A stretch of DNA of 64,000 nucleotides from Aeromonas veronii. Lineage in GTDB: Bacteria > Pseudomonadota > Gammaproteobacteria > Enterobacterales > Aeromonadaceae. The notes under the pieces were generated by a model. That model ran no database searches. It was not told where the DNA came from and saw only the letters and a program-made list of their open reading frames with translations. Shown here in pieces: positions 35,878 to 46,788 of the stretch. Made by a program: the position numbers and the translations under genes. The DNA lies in assembly GCF_040215105.1 (NCBI RefSeq), contig NZ_CP157875.1, forward strand, positions 3,153,501-3,217,500, read 5' to 3'. The first letter of the stretch is position 1; every line of letters begins with the position of its first letter.

Positions 35878-37284
35878 ATGTTGAAACTGCTCGAACAGGT
35901 CCGGGTCCCCACCCTGGATCTGCCGCTCGAAGCCCGGCGCAAGCTCTGGTTCAAGCCCTTTATGCAATCCTATCTGGTGGTCTTCATCGGCTATCTGACC
36001 ATGTATCTGATCCGCAAGAACTTCAACATTGCACAGAACGACATGATCCAGGAGTACGGCCTCTCCATGACCGATCTCGGCATGATCGGCCTCGGCTTCT
36101 CCATCACCTACGGGGTGGGCAAGACCATCGTCTCCTACTACGCCGACGGCAAGAACACCAAGCAGTTCCTGCCGCTGATGCTGATCCTCTCCGCCCTGTG
36201 CATGCTGGGCTTCAGCGCCAGCATGGGGGGCACGGGTTTCAGCCTCTACCTGATGATCTTCTTCTATGCCCTGAGCGGCTTCTTCCAGAGCTGTGGCGGC
36301 TCCTGCAGCTACTCCACCATCACCAAGTGGACCCCTCGCAACAAGCGCGGCACCTATCTGGGCATGTGGAACCTCTCCCACAACGTGGGCGGGGCCGGTG
36401 CAGCCGGGGTGGCGCTGTTCGGTGCCAACTACCTGTTCGATGGCAACGTGCTCGGCATGTTTATCTTCCCCTCCATCATCGCCCTCATCGTCGGCTTCGT
36501 GGGCCTGCGTTTTGGCAGCGATTCGCCGGAATCCTATGGCCTCGGCAAGGTGGAAGAGCTGTTTGACGAAGTGGCGAGCGAAGAGGACGTCGCCACCGAG
36601 GAGCAGAAGCTCACCAAGTGGCAGATCTTCGTGAAATACGTGTTGATGAACAAGGTAATCTGGCTGCTCTGCTTCGCCAACATCTTCCTCTACGTGGTGC
36701 GCATCGGTATCGACCAGTGGTCTACCGTCTATGCTCACCAGGAGCTCGGCTTCTCCAAGGACGTAGCCATTCAGGGCTTCACCTTCTTCGAAGTGGGCGC
36801 CCTGGTCGGCACCCTGATGTGGGGTTACCTCTCGGATCTGGCGAACGGTCGTCGCGGCCTGGTGGCCTGCGTGGCGCTGGCGCTCATCATCGCCACCCTG
36901 GGACTCTATCAGCACGCCACCACCCAGTTCATGTTCCTGGGATCCCTCTTCCTGCTGGGCTTCCTGGTGTTCGGTCCGCAGTTGCTGATCGGCGTCGCCG
37001 CCGTGGGCTTTGTGCCTAAACAGGGCATCAGCGTGGCCGACGGGGTCAAGGGCACCTTCGCCTACCTCATCGGTGACAGCTTCGCCAAGCTGGGCCTTGG
37101 CATGATTGCCGACGGCACCCCCATCTTCGGCCTGACCGGCTGGGACGGCACCTTCGCGGCGCTGGACATGGCCGCCGCCGCCTGCCTGGTGTTGATGGCC
37201 TGCGTGGCCGTGGCCGAGGAGCGCAAGATCCGCCGCATCAAGCGGGAGATGAAGGCCGCCCCCCTGGCGACCCAATCCGCCTGA
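35878..37284 (+). CDS. uhpT: Hexose-6-phosphate:phosphate antiporter
   Basis: UhpT imports glucose 6-phosphate and other hexose phosphates in exchange for phosphate, as a 12-helix MFS antiporter of the inner membrane; it is also an entry route for fosfomycin. The 468-residue protein is nearly identical in layout to E. coli UhpT (463): [20 protein letters not shown], then [53 protein letters not shown] and [17 protein letters not shown]. The substrate-binding arginines (R46 region in YLIRKNF, R275 region in VVRIGIDQW) are kept. ATG 35878 has GAGGAAG about nine bases upstream. The longer open frame to 35791 is not conserved. Glycerol-phosphate transport is unlikely given the match to UhpT over GlpT. 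Confidence 0.97.
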   Translation: MLKLLEQVRVPTLDLPLEARRKLWFKPFMQSYLVVFIGYLTMYLIRKNFNIAQNDMIQEYGLSMTDLGMIGLGFSITYGVGKTIVSYYADGKNTKQFLPLMLILSALCMLGFSASMGGTGFSLYLMIFFYALSGFFQSCGGSCSYSTITKWTPRNKRGTYLGMWNLSHNVGGAGAAGVALFGANYLFDGNVLGMFIFPSIIALIVGFVGLRFGSDSPESYGLGKVEELFDEVASEEDVATEEQKLTKWQIFVKYVLMNKVIWLLCFANIFLYVVRIGIDQWSTVYAHQELGFSKDVAIQGFTFFEVGALVGTLMWGYLSDLANGRRGLVACVALALIIATLGLYQHATTQFMFLGSLFLLGFLVFGPQLLIGVAAVGFVPKQGISVADGVKGTFAYLIGDSFAKLGLGMIADGTPIFGLTGWDGTFAALDMAAAACLVLMACVAVAEERKIRRIKREMKAAPLATQSA

Positions 37285-37481
37285 TAACCCAGGCTTCACT
37301 CCGTTGTGTGCATTCGGCTCGTCTCTGGCGGGCCGTTTTTTATACCGCCGTCAAATGGCCCCATGCCTTGCACAAAGGGGTACCAGAGCACCGCCAAGAT
37401 CCCACTTTTGCGGCTCCCCTTTGGCAAAAACGGCCCTGCGGCGCTATTGTGTTGCCCCACCCGAATTTGCCGTGAGAGCCC

Positions 37482-37787
37482 ATGAAGATCCTCGCCGTCA
37501 CCGCCTGCCCCACCGGCATCGCCCACACCTACATGGCCGCCGAGGCGCTGCAAAAAGCCGCCGACAAGCTGGGGCTCAAGATCAAGGTCGAGACCCAGGG
37601 CGCCATGGGGCTGGAGAACGTGCTGACCGCCCGGGACATCGCCGGGGCGGATCTGGTGCTCATCGCCTCCGACATCGACATAGAACAGAAAGAACGCTTC
37701 GCCGGCTGCACGCTGCGCCAGGTATCGCTGGAATCCGTGCTGCTGGATGCCGCCGCCGTGCTCAAAACCGCCACCGCCACCCGCTGA
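37482..37787 (+). CDS. Free-standing fructose-type PTS IIB protein
   Basis: The 101-residue protein is a single type 2 IIB domain with the phosphocysteine in LAVTACPTGIAHTYMAAEAL (Cys 9) and the GAMGLENVLTARDI segment common to fructose IIB. Without a IIC partner of its own, it probably passes phosphate between the neighbouring IIA protein and a IIC-containing permease, or acts in regulation. Its stop overlaps the next start by one base (TGATG), so the two are made together. It resembles the IIB domains of both PTS permeases in this window. Confidence 0.92.
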   Translation: MKILAVTACPTGIAHTYMAAEALQKAADKLGLKIKVETQGAMGLENVLTARDIAGADLVLIASDIDIEQKERFAGCTLRQVSLESVLLDAAAVLKTATATR

Positions 37788-38554
37788 TGCTCAGCCGCGA
37801 GATCACCTTCTTCTGCCGCGCCGGGCTCACCATCACCCAGGCCAAGCAGCTTTGCCGGCTGGCGGGGCTGTTCAAATCCCATGTCCAGTTCGCCAATCTA
37901 ACCCGCCGCCAGAGCGTGGGGGCGGCCAACCAGCTCGCTCTGCTCACCCTGGCGACCCAGCCGGGGGATCTCTGCCAGTTGCAGATAGAGGGGCTGGACG
38001 CCGAACTCGCCCACATGGCCTTCACCTGCTGGTGCGGGGAGCTGGGCCAGCCGCTGGGGCGCCCAGGCCAGGCCGCCCAGGCCGAGCAACGCCTGTGCCA
38101 GACCCTGCCCGATTATTGCTTCACCCAATCCCAGCTCGGTCACGCCAGCGCCCCCATCGACAAGGCGCTGGCGCTGACGGTGCTGCTGGACTTGCTGCCC
38201 GCCGAGCTGGTGCGCGATAGGGGCGCGCTGGAGCACGCCATCGACGAGCGGGAGCGACTCGCCCCCACCATCATCCGGCCGGGGCTCGCCATGCCCCACG
38301 TGATCTGCCCGGCCATCCGCCAGCCCTCCCTCTCGCTACTCAGCAGCGCCGCCCCCATCGACTGGGGCTCTTCTCTGGGGCAGGTGGAGACCATCATCCT
38401 GCTGGCGATCCCCGCCGGGCTTCCCCCCGAGCAGTTGCGCCCCCTCACCCGCTTGGCCCGGGCCCTGATGGACGACGTGGTGAGCACGGGCCTGCTCAAG
38501 GCCGGCACGGCCTCCGCCCGTCAGGCCATGGTCATCGACGCCCTGCTCAGCTGA
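37787..38554 (+). CDS. PTS IIA protein with N-terminal degenerate HPr-like domain
   Basis: The 255-residue protein has two parts. Residues 1-88 align with HPr without large gaps ([20 protein letters not shown] against [20 protein letters not shown]), but the phosphorylated His 15 is Thr and the RP that follows is lost. Residues about 110-255 are a type 2 IIA domain with the phosphohistidine H171 in [13 protein letters not shown]. FruB-type proteins carry IIA first and an active HPr last; here the order is reversed and the HPr domain should not accept phosphate. A docking or regulatory role for the HPr-like part is inference. It is coupled to the IIB gene by a TGATG overlap. Confidence 0.8.
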   Translation: MLSREITFFCRAGLTITQAKQLCRLAGLFKSHVQFANLTRRQSVGAANQLALLTLATQPGDLCQLQIEGLDAELAHMAFTCWCGELGQPLGRPGQAAQAEQRLCQTLPDYCFTQSQLGHASAPIDKALALTVLLDLLPAELVRDRGALEHAIDERERLAPTIIRPGLAMPHVICPAIRQPSLSLLSSAAPIDWGSSLGQVETIILLAIPAGLPPEQLRPLTRLARALMDDVVSTGLLKAGTASARQAMVIDALLS

Positions 38555-38616
38555 GCGCCCCCGTTCATCCCTGCGCCCGTCCCCTGTGTTACAATCCCCC
38601 ATCCCCTGTTTTTGGT

Positions 38617-39573
38617 ATGCCCGCGATGAAACCAAGCCGCCCCCGCCTCTCCCCCCGGCCTGCTGCCGAGCGCACGCCCACCGTGGGCCAGCGCCGACGT
38701 GAACCCGGGAGCGAGGCCCCTCGCAAGCCCGAGGTGGCGCCCGAGGATCGCAAGCTGCTGCTGCTGAACAAGCCCTACATGGTGCTCTGCCAGTTCACCG
38801 ACGAAGCCGGGCGCGAGACCCTCAAGGATTACATCTCCGAGCCCGGCATCTATGCCGCAGGGCGGCTCGACCGCGACAGCGAGGGGCTCTTGCTGCTCAC
38901 CAACGACGGCAAGCTGCAGGCGCACCTCACCCAGCCGGGGGAGAAGACCCCCAAGACTTATTGGGTGCAAGTGGAAGGAATTCCAAGCGAGGCGGCGCTG
39001 GCGAGCCTGCGGGCCGGGGTGGCGCTGAACGACGGCATGACCCTGCCCGCCGGGGCGCGGATCATGGCGGAGCCCGCCCTGTGGCCACGTAACCCGCCGA
39101 TCCGTGAGCGCAAGGCGATCCCCACCTGCTGGCTCGAGATCACCATAGTGGAGGGGCGCAACCGTCAGGTGCGACGCATGACGGCCCACATCGGCCACCC
39201 CACCCTGCGCCTCATCCGCTACGCCATCGGAGAGTGGAACCTGGGTAACTGGCAAGAAGAGGGGCTGGCCCCCGGCCAGAGTCGGGCCCTGCCCATCCCC
39301 GCGCTGGCGGCGCCCTCTCGCGCTCCTGCCTCCCGCCGGGACGACCATGGCCACCCGAAACAGGCAGTCAAAAACACTGCCAACGGCGTTTCTGGCGATC
39401 GGTCACCCAACAAAAACAGGTCAAAAATAGTACAAGACACTGCCGATCGCGCCGCCCCCCAGCGCTCTCGCACCGGTGGCCCCCGTGCCGACCAGCCCAT
39501 CCCTGGCAAGCCTCGCAGCCCGGGACGTGGTACGGCCCGCCGCCCCGCTCGCGGCGGCAATGGCCAATCCTGA
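38617..39573 (+). CDS. rluE: 23S rRNA pseudouridine(2457) synthase RluE, with extended tail
   Basis: RluE isomerises uridine 2457 of 23S rRNA. The 318-residue protein has the RsuA/RluE core at about 45-232: [16 protein letters not shown], the catalytic motif [17 protein letters not shown] (Asp 85), and [24 protein letters not shown]. coli RluE is about 217 residues. This one has a basic, disordered N-terminal arm of about 44 residues and a C-terminal arm of about 85 rich in Arg, Ser, Pro and Gly. Part of the tail (39357-39450) is more AT-rich and holds inverted repeats. No clear ribosome site is seen; ATG 38617 or 38626 may be used. rluE-nudJ-mnmA-hflD-purB order is as in E. coli. Confidence 0.93.
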   Translation: MPAMKPSRPRLSPRPAAERTPTVGQRRREPGSEAPRKPEVAPEDRKLLLLNKPYMVLCQFTDEAGRETLKDYISEPGIYAAGRLDRDSEGLLLLTNDGKLQAHLTQPGEKTPKTYWVQVEGIPSEAALASLRAGVALNDGMTLPAGARIMAEPALWPRNPPIRERKAIPTCWLEITIVEGRNRQVRRMTAHIGHPTLRLIRYAIGEWNLGNWQEEGLAPGQSRALPIPALAAPSRAPASRRDDHGHPKQAVKNTANGVSGDRSPNKNRSKIVQDTADRAAPQRSRTGGPRADQPIPGKPRSPGRGTARRPARGGNGQS

Positions 39574-39599
39574 ATCCCATCACGCGACAAGGAGTCCCC

Positions 39600-40079
39600 A
39601 TGCTTGAACACCCGCCGACAGAGGAGAGAATGCAGAGCCGCCTGACGGTCGCCGCCCTGGTGCACTGGCAGGGCCGCTTCCTGCTGGTGGAAGAGGAGAT
39701 AGCGGGCCAGCGCCGCTTCAACCAGCCCGCCGGCCATGTGGAGCCTGGTGAGACGCTGATCGAGGCCGCCTGCCGCGAGCTGAAAGAGGAGACGGGCCTT
39801 GACGCCGCCCCCACCGCCTGGCTCGGGGTCTATCTGTTCAAACCGGCAGACAGCGAGGCCACCTTCATGCGCACCGCCGTCATCTTCGACCTTGAAAAGG
39901 CGCCGGGTCAGCACCATCCAGAGGATCCCGACGGGGACGTGCTGGCCTGCCACTGGCTCACCCTGGAGGAGATCGCCGAGTGCAAGCCGGCCCTGCGCAG
40001 TCCCCTGGTGTGGCAATGCATCCAGGATTATCTGGCCGGTACCCGCTTGCCCCTGTCGGCGATCCAGGCCTTTATCTGA
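39600..40079 (+). CDS. nudJ: Nudix phosphatase NudJ
   Basis: NudJ is a small Nudix hydrolase; the E. coli enzyme removes phosphate from hydroxymethyl-pyrimidine pyrophosphate and nucleoside di- and triphosphates. The 159-residue protein has a complete Nudix box at 45-67, starting GHVEPGET and containing RELKEETGL. ATG 39600 has AAGGAG six bases upstream and is preferred over an internal ATG at 39630. The name rests on its place between rluE and mnmA together with similar length and motif spacing. Confidence 0.9.
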   Translation: MLEHPPTEERMQSRLTVAALVHWQGRFLLVEEEIAGQRRFNQPAGHVEPGETLIEAACRELKEETGLDAAPTAWLGVYLFKPADSEATFMRTAVIFDLEKAPGQHHPEDPDGDVLACHWLTLEEIAECKPALRSPLVWQCIQDYLAGTRLPLSAIQAFI

Positions 40080-40236
40080 GGCTAGGTGACGCCACTTTTC
40101 CAATGAGGGGGGGATGGCGAGAAAAACGATTTCCCCTTGCCGGGACTCCCACGGGATCCCGCGCAGGGAGATGTGACCGGGGGCGCAAAACTCTGGTAGA
40201 ATACGCCCCGTTTAAACGAACTGGTAACTTCGACTA

Positions 40237-41343
40237 ATGACAGACAACAGCCAAATCAAGGTGATCGTCGGCATGTCCGGCGGTGTGGATTCTTCCGTCT
40301 CGGCCTACCTGCTCCAGCAGCAGGGCTATCAGGTCGAAGGCTTGTTCATGAAGAACTGGGAAGAAGACGACACGGACGAGTATTGCTCTGCCTCCCAGGA
40401 TTTGGCTGACGCTCAGGCCGTCTGCGACAAGCTGGGCATGAAGCTGCATACCATCAACTTCGCTGCCGAGTACTGGGACAACGTGTTCGAGCACTTCCTC
40501 GAAGAGTACAAGGCGGGCCGCACCCCGAACCCGGATATCCTGTGCAACAAGGAGATCAAGTTCAAGGCGTTCCTGGAGTTTGCCGCCGAAGAGCTGGGGG
40601 CCACCTACATCGCCACCGGCCACTATGTGCGCCGTGACGACAGCACCGGCCGCCCGCGTCTCTTGCGCGGCCTCGATGGCAACAAGGATCAGAGCTACTT
40701 CCTCTACACCCTGAGCGAAGCCCAGGTGGGTCAGAGCCTGTTCCCGGTCGGGGATCTGGAGAAACCCGAGGTGCGCCGCATCGCCGAGCAGCTCGACCTC
40801 ATCACCGCCAAGAAGAAGGATTCCACCGGGATCTGCTTCATCGGTGAGCGCAAGTTCAAGGACTTCCTCGCGAAGTTCCTGCCCGCCCAGCCCGGCCCCA
40901 TCGAAACCGTCGATGGCAAGGTGATAGGCGAGCACCAGGGGCTGATGTATCACACCCTGGGTCAGCGCAAGGGTCTTGGCATCGGCGGTCGCAAGGACGC
41001 CACCGAGGAAGCCTGGTACGTGGTGGACAAAGAGGTGGAGCGCAACACCCTGATCGTGGCGCAAGGGGAACATCCCCGCCTCTACTCCGACGGCCTCATC
41101 GCGAGCCAGCTGCACTGGGTGGATCGCACCCCCATCCGCGCGCCGCGCCGCTGCACCGTCAAGACCCGCTACCGCCAGGAAGACATTCCCTGCCTCATCC
41201 AGCCCATCGACGATGAGACCATCCGGGTCATCTTCGACGAGAAACAGGCTGCGGTAACCCCGGGCCAGTCCGCCGTCTTCTACGACGGGGAAGAGTGCCT
41301 GGGCGGCGGCATCATAGAGCAGCGCTTCAGCCACCCGGTCTAA
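40237..41343 (+). CDS. mnmA: tRNA-specific 2-thiouridylase MnmA
   Basis: MnmA transfers sulphur from the Tus relay to position 2 of wobble uridine 34 in tRNA Lys, Glu and Gln. The 368-residue protein has the PP-loop ATP site SGGVDSS at 14-20. It has the two catalytic cysteines C103 ([12 protein letters not shown]) and C200 ([14 protein letters not shown]), matching C102 and C199 of E. coli, and the tRNA-binding [10 protein letters not shown] segment. It is followed by hflD as in enterics. Confidence 0.98.
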   Translation: MTDNSQIKVIVGMSGGVDSSVSAYLLQQQGYQVEGLFMKNWEEDDTDEYCSASQDLADAQAVCDKLGMKLHTINFAAEYWDNVFEHFLEEYKAGRTPNPDILCNKEIKFKAFLEFAAEELGATYIATGHYVRRDDSTGRPRLLRGLDGNKDQSYFLYTLSEAQVGQSLFPVGDLEKPEVRRIAEQLDLITAKKKDSTGICFIGERKFKDFLAKFLPAQPGPIETVDGKVIGEHQGLMYHTLGQRKGLGIGGRKDATEEAWYVVDKEVERNTLIVAQGEHPRLYSDGLIASQLHWVDRTPIRAPRRCTVKTRYRQEDIPCLIQPIDDETIRVIFDEKQAAVTPGQSAVFYDGEECLGGGIIEQRFSHPV

Positions 41344-41381
41344 GGGCCGCCGTGGCGCCTTCCTCCGATGAGTGAAGGCAC

Positions 41382-41405
41382 GGGAGAGGGGCAAGCCCCT
41401 CTCCC
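41382..41405 (+). other. Hairpin between mnmA and hflD
   Basis: GGGAGAGGGG (41382-41391) pairs with CCCCTCTCCC (41396-41405) around CAAG. No T run follows, so it is more likely a processing or stability hairpin than a terminator. Confidence 0.5.
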
Positions 41406-41479
41406 CCAACGAACAGAGAAAAGGATCATGGCTTGCTACGGCATCAGCCAATGAGTGAACAAGACAGGGCCGTGAAACG

Positions 41480-42091
41480 ATGAGCGATAAATTCCAAGAC
41501 AGAACCATGGCCTTTGCCGGCATCTGCCAGGCGGCCTACCTGGTGCAGAAGGTGGCCCGCGACGGCACCTGTGACGAATCCTCCCTGCGCGAGAGCCTGC
41601 AAAGCGTGCTGGTGACCGATCCCAAGCAACCCTTGGAAGTGTTCGGCAGCCACCTCGCCATTCGCGACGGCTACCGCGCCCTGGTGGAACAACTCGGTGC
41701 CGACGGCAGCCAGAAGAACGCCGAGCTGACCCGTTACGTAGTGAGCCTGATTGCACTCGAGCGCAAGCTCGCCAAGCGCAAGGACATCCTCAACATGCTG
41801 GGGGAGCGGATCAGCCAGATCGGTCGCCAGCAACAGCATTTCGATCTGCTCGACGAGCAGATCCTGGCCAACATGGCGAGCATCTACAGCGATCTCATCA
41901 GCCCCATAGGCCCCCGGATCCAGGTGGCGGGCACCCCGCTGTTCCTGCAGCAGCCGCTGGTGCAGCACAAGGTGCGTGCCCTGCTGCTCGCGGGGATCCG
42001 CGCCGTGGTGCTGTGGCGCCAGCTTGGCGGCAGCCGCACCCAGATCATCTTCGCCCGCAAGAAGATGGTGGAACTGGCCAAACGTTTTTAA
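41480..42091 (+). CDS. hflD: High-frequency lysogenisation protein HflD
   Basis: HflD is a peripheral inner membrane protein, known in E. coli for binding lambda CII; its normal cellular role is unclear. The 203-residue helical protein has the family features: DRTMAFAGICQAAYLVQKVARDG near the start, SLIALERKLAKRKDILNMLGERI in the middle, and VRALLLAGIRAVVLWRQLGGSRTQIIFARKK at the end. It lies between mnmA and purB as in E. coli, 33 bases before purB. Confidence 0.95.
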   Translation: MSDKFQDRTMAFAGICQAAYLVQKVARDGTCDESSLRESLQSVLVTDPKQPLEVFGSHLAIRDGYRALVEQLGADGSQKNAELTRYVVSLIALERKLAKRKDILNMLGERISQIGRQQQHFDLLDEQILANMASIYSDLISPIGPRIQVAGTPLFLQQPLVQHKVRALLLAGIRAVVLWRQLGGSRTQIIFARKKMVELAKRF

Positions 42092-43495
<1,404 letters not shown>

Positions 43496-43512
43496 GCGGT
43501 CAACCCAACCTG

Positions 43513-43545
43513 ACAGAGGCCCTGCCATGGCTGCAGGGCCTCTGT
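43513..43545 (+). terminator. Terminator after purB
   Basis: A 13-bp stem (43513-43525 with 43533-43545, seven-base loop) lies 17 bases past the stop. Only a weak T stretch follows. Confidence 0.7.
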
Positions 43546-43647
43546 TGATCTTGGCCCGCGCCATCACGTCATCCGTGATCGGGCCATATCAGAGCACTTG
43601 CCCAAGCCCGGTTTGGGCAAGATCTCTCACAAGATACGAGAAGCACC

Positions 43648-44778
43648 ATGTACGAACTCAATCTGGATATCGCTCACTTCCTCGAGCATCACTGGCAGAA
43701 GCGCCCCCTGCTCATCAAGGGCGGCTTCAAGGACTTCCTGGATCCCATCAGCCCGGACGAGCTGGCGGGCCTGGCCATGGAAGAGGTGGTGGAATCGCGC
43801 CTCGTCACCCGCTTCAACAACAAGTGGGAGGCGGCCCACGGCCCCTTCGAATCCTACGATCACCTGGGGGAAGAGAACTGGACCGTGCTGGTGCAGGCGT
43901 GCAACCACTGGGCTCCCGAGGTACACGAACTGGCGCTGCCGTTCCAGTTCATCCCGGGCTGGCGTTTTGACGATGTGATGGTGAGCTTCTCCACCCCTCA
44001 CGGCGGCGTCGGCCCCCACATCGACAACTACGACGTCTTCATCACCCAGGGTCAGGGCAAGCGCCACTGGCGGGTCGGCGATGCCAAGCCCTTGAACGAG
44101 TTCGCCGCCCACGCGGCCCTGCTGCACTGCGAGCCGTTCGAGGCGATCATCGACGTCATCATGGAGCCGGGCGACATCCTCTACATCCCGCCTGGATTCC
44201 CCCACGAAGGCTATGCCATCGAGCCCTCCCTGAACTTCTCCGTGGGCTTCCGCGCCCCGGACGCCAAGGCGCTCATCTCCTCCTTTGCCGATCACCTGAT
44301 CGACAACGAGGTGCGCACCGAGCGTTATGGCGATGCCGATCTCAAGCCCCGCACCCGCCACGGCGAGATCCAGCCCCATGAGCTGCACCGCCTGCGGGAA
44401 CTGATGCAGCAAGCCCTGGACGACGAGACCCTGTTCAAGGAGTGGTTCGGCGCCATGATCTCCGAGGCCAAGCACGATCTGGACGTCAATCCGGTGGAGC
44501 CGGACTACAGCGCCGAGGAGATTGCCGACCTGCTGACCCAGGGCGAGCCCGCCATCAAGGTGCCGGGCCTGCGTACCGTCTGGTTCAGCGGCGAAGCCCA
44601 CGTCTGCTACATCGACGGCGAAGCCTGGTCCCTGCAAAGCGAGGACGCCGCCGCCATCTCCCTTCTGTGTGACAAGGACATGGTCACCCAGGCCGACATG
44701 GTGGAGCTCGCCGATCAGGCTGGCTTCCTGCAACTGCTGACCCGGCTGGTCAACCGCGGCTACTGGTTCTTCGCCTAA
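43648..44778 (+). CDS. roxA: Ribosomal protein L16 arginine hydroxylase
   Basis: RoxA (YcfD) is an iron and 2-oxoglutarate dependent JmjC oxygenase that hydroxylates an arginine of ribosomal protein uL16. The 376-residue protein has the iron triad H124 and D126 in GVGPHIDNYDVF and H186 in PPGFPHEGYAIEPSL. The C-terminal winged-helix dimerisation region is present. Length is close to E. coli YcfD (373). It follows purB with a terminator between, and ends at a strong terminator of its own. Confidence 0.96.
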   Translation: MYELNLDIAHFLEHHWQKRPLLIKGGFKDFLDPISPDELAGLAMEEVVESRLVTRFNNKWEAAHGPFESYDHLGEENWTVLVQACNHWAPEVHELALPFQFIPGWRFDDVMVSFSTPHGGVGPHIDNYDVFITQGQGKRHWRVGDAKPLNEFAAHAALLHCEPFEAIIDVIMEPGDILYIPPGFPHEGYAIEPSLNFSVGFRAPDAKALISSFADHLIDNEVRTERYGDADLKPRTRHGEIQPHELHRLRELMQQALDDETLFKEWFGAMISEAKHDLDVNPVEPDYSAEEIADLLTQGEPAIKVPGLRTVWFSGEAHVCYIDGEAWSLQSEDAAAISLLCDKDMVTQADMVELADQAGFLQLLTRLVNRGYWFFA

Positions 44779-44820
44779 GCCCTGCCGGTCCGGACGAGCG
44801 CCGGGTTCCCTATAAAAAAG

Positions 44821-44847
44821 CGCCGCTGACATCAGCGGCGTTTTTTT
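44821..44847 (+). terminator. Terminator after roxA
   Basis: CGCCGCTG (44821-44828) pairs with CAGCGGCG (44833-44840) around ACAT and is followed by seven T. The A run before the stem makes it usable on the minus strand as well. Confidence 0.93.
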
Positions 44848-45226
44848 ATGGATGGGTTTATGGATGAGAGACATGAGGGCGCTCTGTCACCGTCATCACC
44901 ATGCAGCCCTGGCGAGCCCCCCGCTTGTCGCTACACTTGAAGGCGCCCCGGCTGACCCAACCCCTTCGAACAGCGGCGCCGATTTCTTGCACCGCTTTTG
45001 TTATTTAACTACATAAGATCGGTTTGCCCCTGAGACTGATGATGGGTACCAAATGGGCAGCGATGAGCGAAACCAATTATTTTAGCCCCTAAAATCAACA
45101 GTGAGCGAAAACGTTATCTTGTGAAATGAGGCTGTTTTAGCTCAAAACGTTGTTTCTGGATCATAAAAAGTATCCAAAAACTGGTGTATATTGCACGGCG
45201 GAAACTCCTTAACCATGAAGACTGAC
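44848..45226 (+). other. Promoter region of pykF
   Basis: About 375 bases without a gene, AT-rich toward pykF. A -10-like TATATT lies at 45187-45192 but no -35 at proper spacing is evident. Two AAAACGTT blocks near 45110 and 45146 resemble Cra half-sites (E. coli pykF is Cra-repressed), but neither forms a good palindrome. Confidence 0.4.
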
Positions 45227-46639
45227 ATGAAAAAGACCAAAATCGTCTGCACCATCGGTCCCAAGACCGAATCCAAAGCAATGCTCGGCAAGATGCTCGA
45301 CGCCGGCATGAACGTCATGCGCCTGAACTTCTCTCACGGTGATTACGAAGAGCACGGCACCCGTATCAGCAACCTGCGTGAAGTGATGGCCGAGACCGGC
45401 AAGCACGCAGCCATCCTGCTCGATACCAAGGGTCCGGAAATCCGTACCATGAAACTGGAAGGTGGCAACGATGTGTCTCTGGTCGCTGGCCAGACCTTCA
45501 CCTTCACTACCGACCAGACCGTAGTGGGCAACAAGGACAAGGTCGCCGTGACCTACGCCGGCTTCGCCAACGACCTGCGCGTCGGCAACCGCATCCTGGT
45601 TGACGATGGCCTGATCGGTCTGGACGTCATCGAGATCACCGAACGCGAAGTCATCTGCAAGGTGCTGAACAATGGTGACCTGGGTGAGAACAAGGGTGTC
45701 AACCTGCCGGGCGTCTCCATCAAGCTGCCGGCCCTGGCCGAGAAAGATAAGCGTGACCTCGTCTTCGGTTGCGAGCAAGGTGTTGATTTCGTTGCTGCCT
45801 CCTTCATTCGCAAGAAAGAAGACGTGCTGGAAATCCGTGAGCACCTGAAGGCCCACGGTGGCGAGAACATCCAGATCATCTCCAAGATCGAAAACCAGGA
45901 AGGCCTGGACAACTTCGACGACATCCTGGCTGTCTCCGACGGCATCATGGTCGCCCGCGGCGACATGGGTGTGGAAATCCCGGTAGAAGAGGTGATCTTC
46001 GCCCAGAAGATGATCATCACCAAGTGCAACAAGGCGCGCAAAGTGGTCATCACCGCGACCCAGATGCTGGATTCCATGATCAAGAACCCGCGTCCGACCC
46101 GCGCCGAAGCTGGCGACGTGGCCAACGCCATCCTGGATGGTACCGATGCGGTCATGCTGTCCGGCGAATCTGCCAAGGGCAAGTACCCGCTGGAAGCCGT
46201 GACCATCATGGCCACCATCTGCGAGCGCACCGACGCCGTGATGCCGTCCAACCTGTCTGCTGCCAATGACAGCAACAAGCTGCGCATCACCGAAGCCGTC
46301 TGCAAGGGCGCCGTCGAGACCTCCGAGAAGCTGGATGCCCCGCTGATCGTGGTTGCCACCGAAGGCGGCAAGTCTGCCAAGGCCATTCGCAAGTACTTCC
46401 CGAAAGCCTGGATCCTGGCCATCACCACCAACAAGAAGACCGCCGCCCAACTGGTACTGACCAAGGGCGTGGTGGCTCACGTGGTTGACAGCATCGCCTC
46501 CACCGACGATTTCTATCGCATCGGCAAGGAAGCGGCACTGGCCAGCGGCATGGGCCTGAAGGGCGACGTCGTCGTCATGGTCTCCGGTGCCCTGGTACCG
46601 AGCGGTACGACCAACACCGCCTCCGTTCACGTACTGTAA
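45227..46639 (+). CDS. pykF: Pyruvate kinase I
   Basis: Pyruvate kinase converts phosphoenolpyruvate and ADP to pyruvate and ATP, the last step of glycolysis. The 470-residue protein matches E. coli PykF along its whole length: [53 protein letters not shown], the catalytic lysine in [15 protein letters not shown], and the end [19 protein letters not shown]. The fructose 1,6-bisphosphate-activated type is implied. ATG 45227 gives the E. coli N terminus; ATG 45215 would add MKTD and cannot be excluded. A strong terminator follows. Confidence 0.97.
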   Translation: MKKTKIVCTIGPKTESKAMLGKMLDAGMNVMRLNFSHGDYEEHGTRISNLREVMAETGKHAAILLDTKGPEIRTMKLEGGNDVSLVAGQTFTFTTDQTVVGNKDKVAVTYAGFANDLRVGNRILVDDGLIGLDVIEITEREVICKVLNNGDLGENKGVNLPGVSIKLPALAEKDKRDLVFGCEQGVDFVAASFIRKKEDVLEIREHLKAHGGENIQIISKIENQEGLDNFDDILAVSDGIMVARGDMGVEIPVEEVIFAQKMIITKCNKARKVVITATQMLDSMIKNPRPTRAEAGDVANAILDGTDAVMLSGESAKGKYPLEAVTIMATICERTDAVMPSNLSAANDSNKLRITEAVCKGAVETSEKLDAPLIVVATEGGKSAKAIRKYFPKAWILAITTNKKTAAQLVLTKGVVAHVVDSIASTDDFYRIGKEAALASGMGLKGDVVVMVSGALVPSGTTNTASVHVL

Positions 46640-46656
46640 TCAGTCCTGAACCCATG

Positions 46657-46686
46657 AAAACGGCGCCTCTGGGCGCCGTTTTTTTT
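46657..46686 (+). terminator. Terminator after pykF
   Basis: AAAACGGCGCC (46657-46667) pairs with GGCGCCGTTTT (46672-46682) around TCTG, and the T run continues to 46686. Confidence 0.95.
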
Positions 46687-46788
46687 ATCTCTCCCCCCTG
46701 CTGCCCCTTTCAGCCCGGTGTTAGAATCCACGCGGATTTCCCTCACGTGGGATATCTCCCAAATATCGCGTAATAACCCGGAAGTTTT

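Noticed and set aside
45103..45160. Two AAAACGTT blocks resembling Cra sites upstream of pykF
   Set aside because: Regulation of pykF by Cra is plausible, but neither block forms the expected palindrome; mentioned only in the region entry.
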